A stretch of 60,692 nt of DNA from Magnetovibrio sp. GTDB lineage: Bacteria; Pseudomonadota; Alphaproteobacteria; Rhodospirillales; Magnetovibrionaceae. Numbering within the stretch: the stretch's first letter is position 1; each line of letters begins with the position of its first letter. Both the position numbers and the translations under genes were made by a program. The stretch covers positions 1 through 60,692 of the forward strand of contig JANQJR010000038.1 in NCBI GenBank assembly GCA_028281525.1, in the 5' to 3' direction. Below, piece by piece: positions 60,580 through 60,692 of the stretch. The notes below the pieces were generated by a model. That model was not told where the DNA came from. It ran no database searches and worked only from the letters and a program-made list of their open reading frames with translations.

Positions 60580-60692
60580 TTAGGGTCAGGACTCATTAAT
60601 GTATTGCGTTTGGTTTGCGAAAACCTTTTCCTGGCAAGGAAAAGGCGTGCAGGAAGTGCGACACCACTTTCAAATGACTTTGACGCTGTCCA
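60580..60692 (+). mobile_element. Partial second copy of the MITE-like element (runs off the window)
   Basis: Starts TTAGGGTCAGGACTCATTAA and continues TTGCGTTTGGTTTGCGAAAA; it matches the reverse complement of the 38498-38780 element from its right end with roughly 80 percent identity over 113 bp, including the start of the small open frame (CGA CAC CAC TTT CAA against CGC CAC CAC TTT CAA). The other end lies outside the window. Confidence 0.8.

Noticed and set aside
1-60692. CRISPR arrays and rRNA genes
   Set aside because: No regularly spaced short direct repeats and no rRNA-like segments were seen on either strand.

Overview
The window is about 61 kb of GC-rich chromosome from a motile, free-living alphaproteobacterium, most likely of the Rhodospirillales (Magnetovibrio/Terasakiella/Thalassospira-like). 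The pointers are the FlbD-FlhA-FlhG flagellar cluster, CtrA and ChpT of the alphaproteobacterial CckA-ChpT-CtrA relay, an alphaproteobacterial serC-serA pair, an Mcl1-type malyl-CoA lyase and abundant GANTC-containing and GTCATGCCCGG-type palindromes. The genus is inference; no rRNA is present.

Region 1 (1-20.1 kb) is motility and signalling. A plus-strand flagellar operon (fliG end, fliH, fliN, motA/pomA-like, flbD, flhA, flhG, a FliK-like protein) is followed by two enzyme-like genes (a cysteine-less QueF-like protein and a DsbA-fold isomerase), a secreted DUF302 protein and an unlisted 53-aa membrane protein. fliI-fliJ run leftward and are divergent from ctrA. cheR, cheB, cheY and a large hybrid CheA (HPt, kinase, two CheW-like modules, receiver) follow, then chpT. 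There is no free-standing cheW and no flhF between flhA and flhG.

Region 2 (20.1-29.4 kb) is metal-dependent oxidoreductase chemistry. An NAD-dependent molybdenum formate dehydrogenase (fused FdsG-FdsB, then FdsA) converges on a leftward operon for a tungsten-type aldehyde oxidoreductase of the AorABC kind, with a MoaD-like sulfur carrier, a 99-aa protein and a TOBE-less ModE regulator as the last gene.

Region 3 (29.4-40.9 kb) holds a PAS histidine kinase, serC-serA with an attenuator-like leader, a Bax-like glucosaminidase, an indoleamine 2,3-dioxygenase-like gene, an SLC13 permease, a 283-bp MITE-like element with perfect 35-bp inverted ends, a MerR regulator with partner, and a bacteriohemerythrin.

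Region 4 (41-60.7 kb) is housekeeping mixed with small accessory pieces: DUF2784 protein, an AT-rich AbiV-like gene abutting tRNA-Leu(UAA), an outer-membrane barrel, CinA-like protein, a GNAT-Nudix fusion, argJ, a parvulin, lpxR, a response regulator, secA, a globin-coupled diguanylate cyclase, a GIY-YIG nuclease and an AT-rich hypothetical gene framed by palindromes, accA, mcl1, xerD and a TPR-like exported protein preceded by a 46-aa membrane protein. A second MITE copy runs off the right end.

The most unusual sequence-level signals are the serC leader (mutually exclusive hairpins, an SD buried in a terminator-like stem and a possible 22-codon leader ORF) and a three-member family of long hairpins with different stems but a conserved bulged TCA inside a GATTC site.
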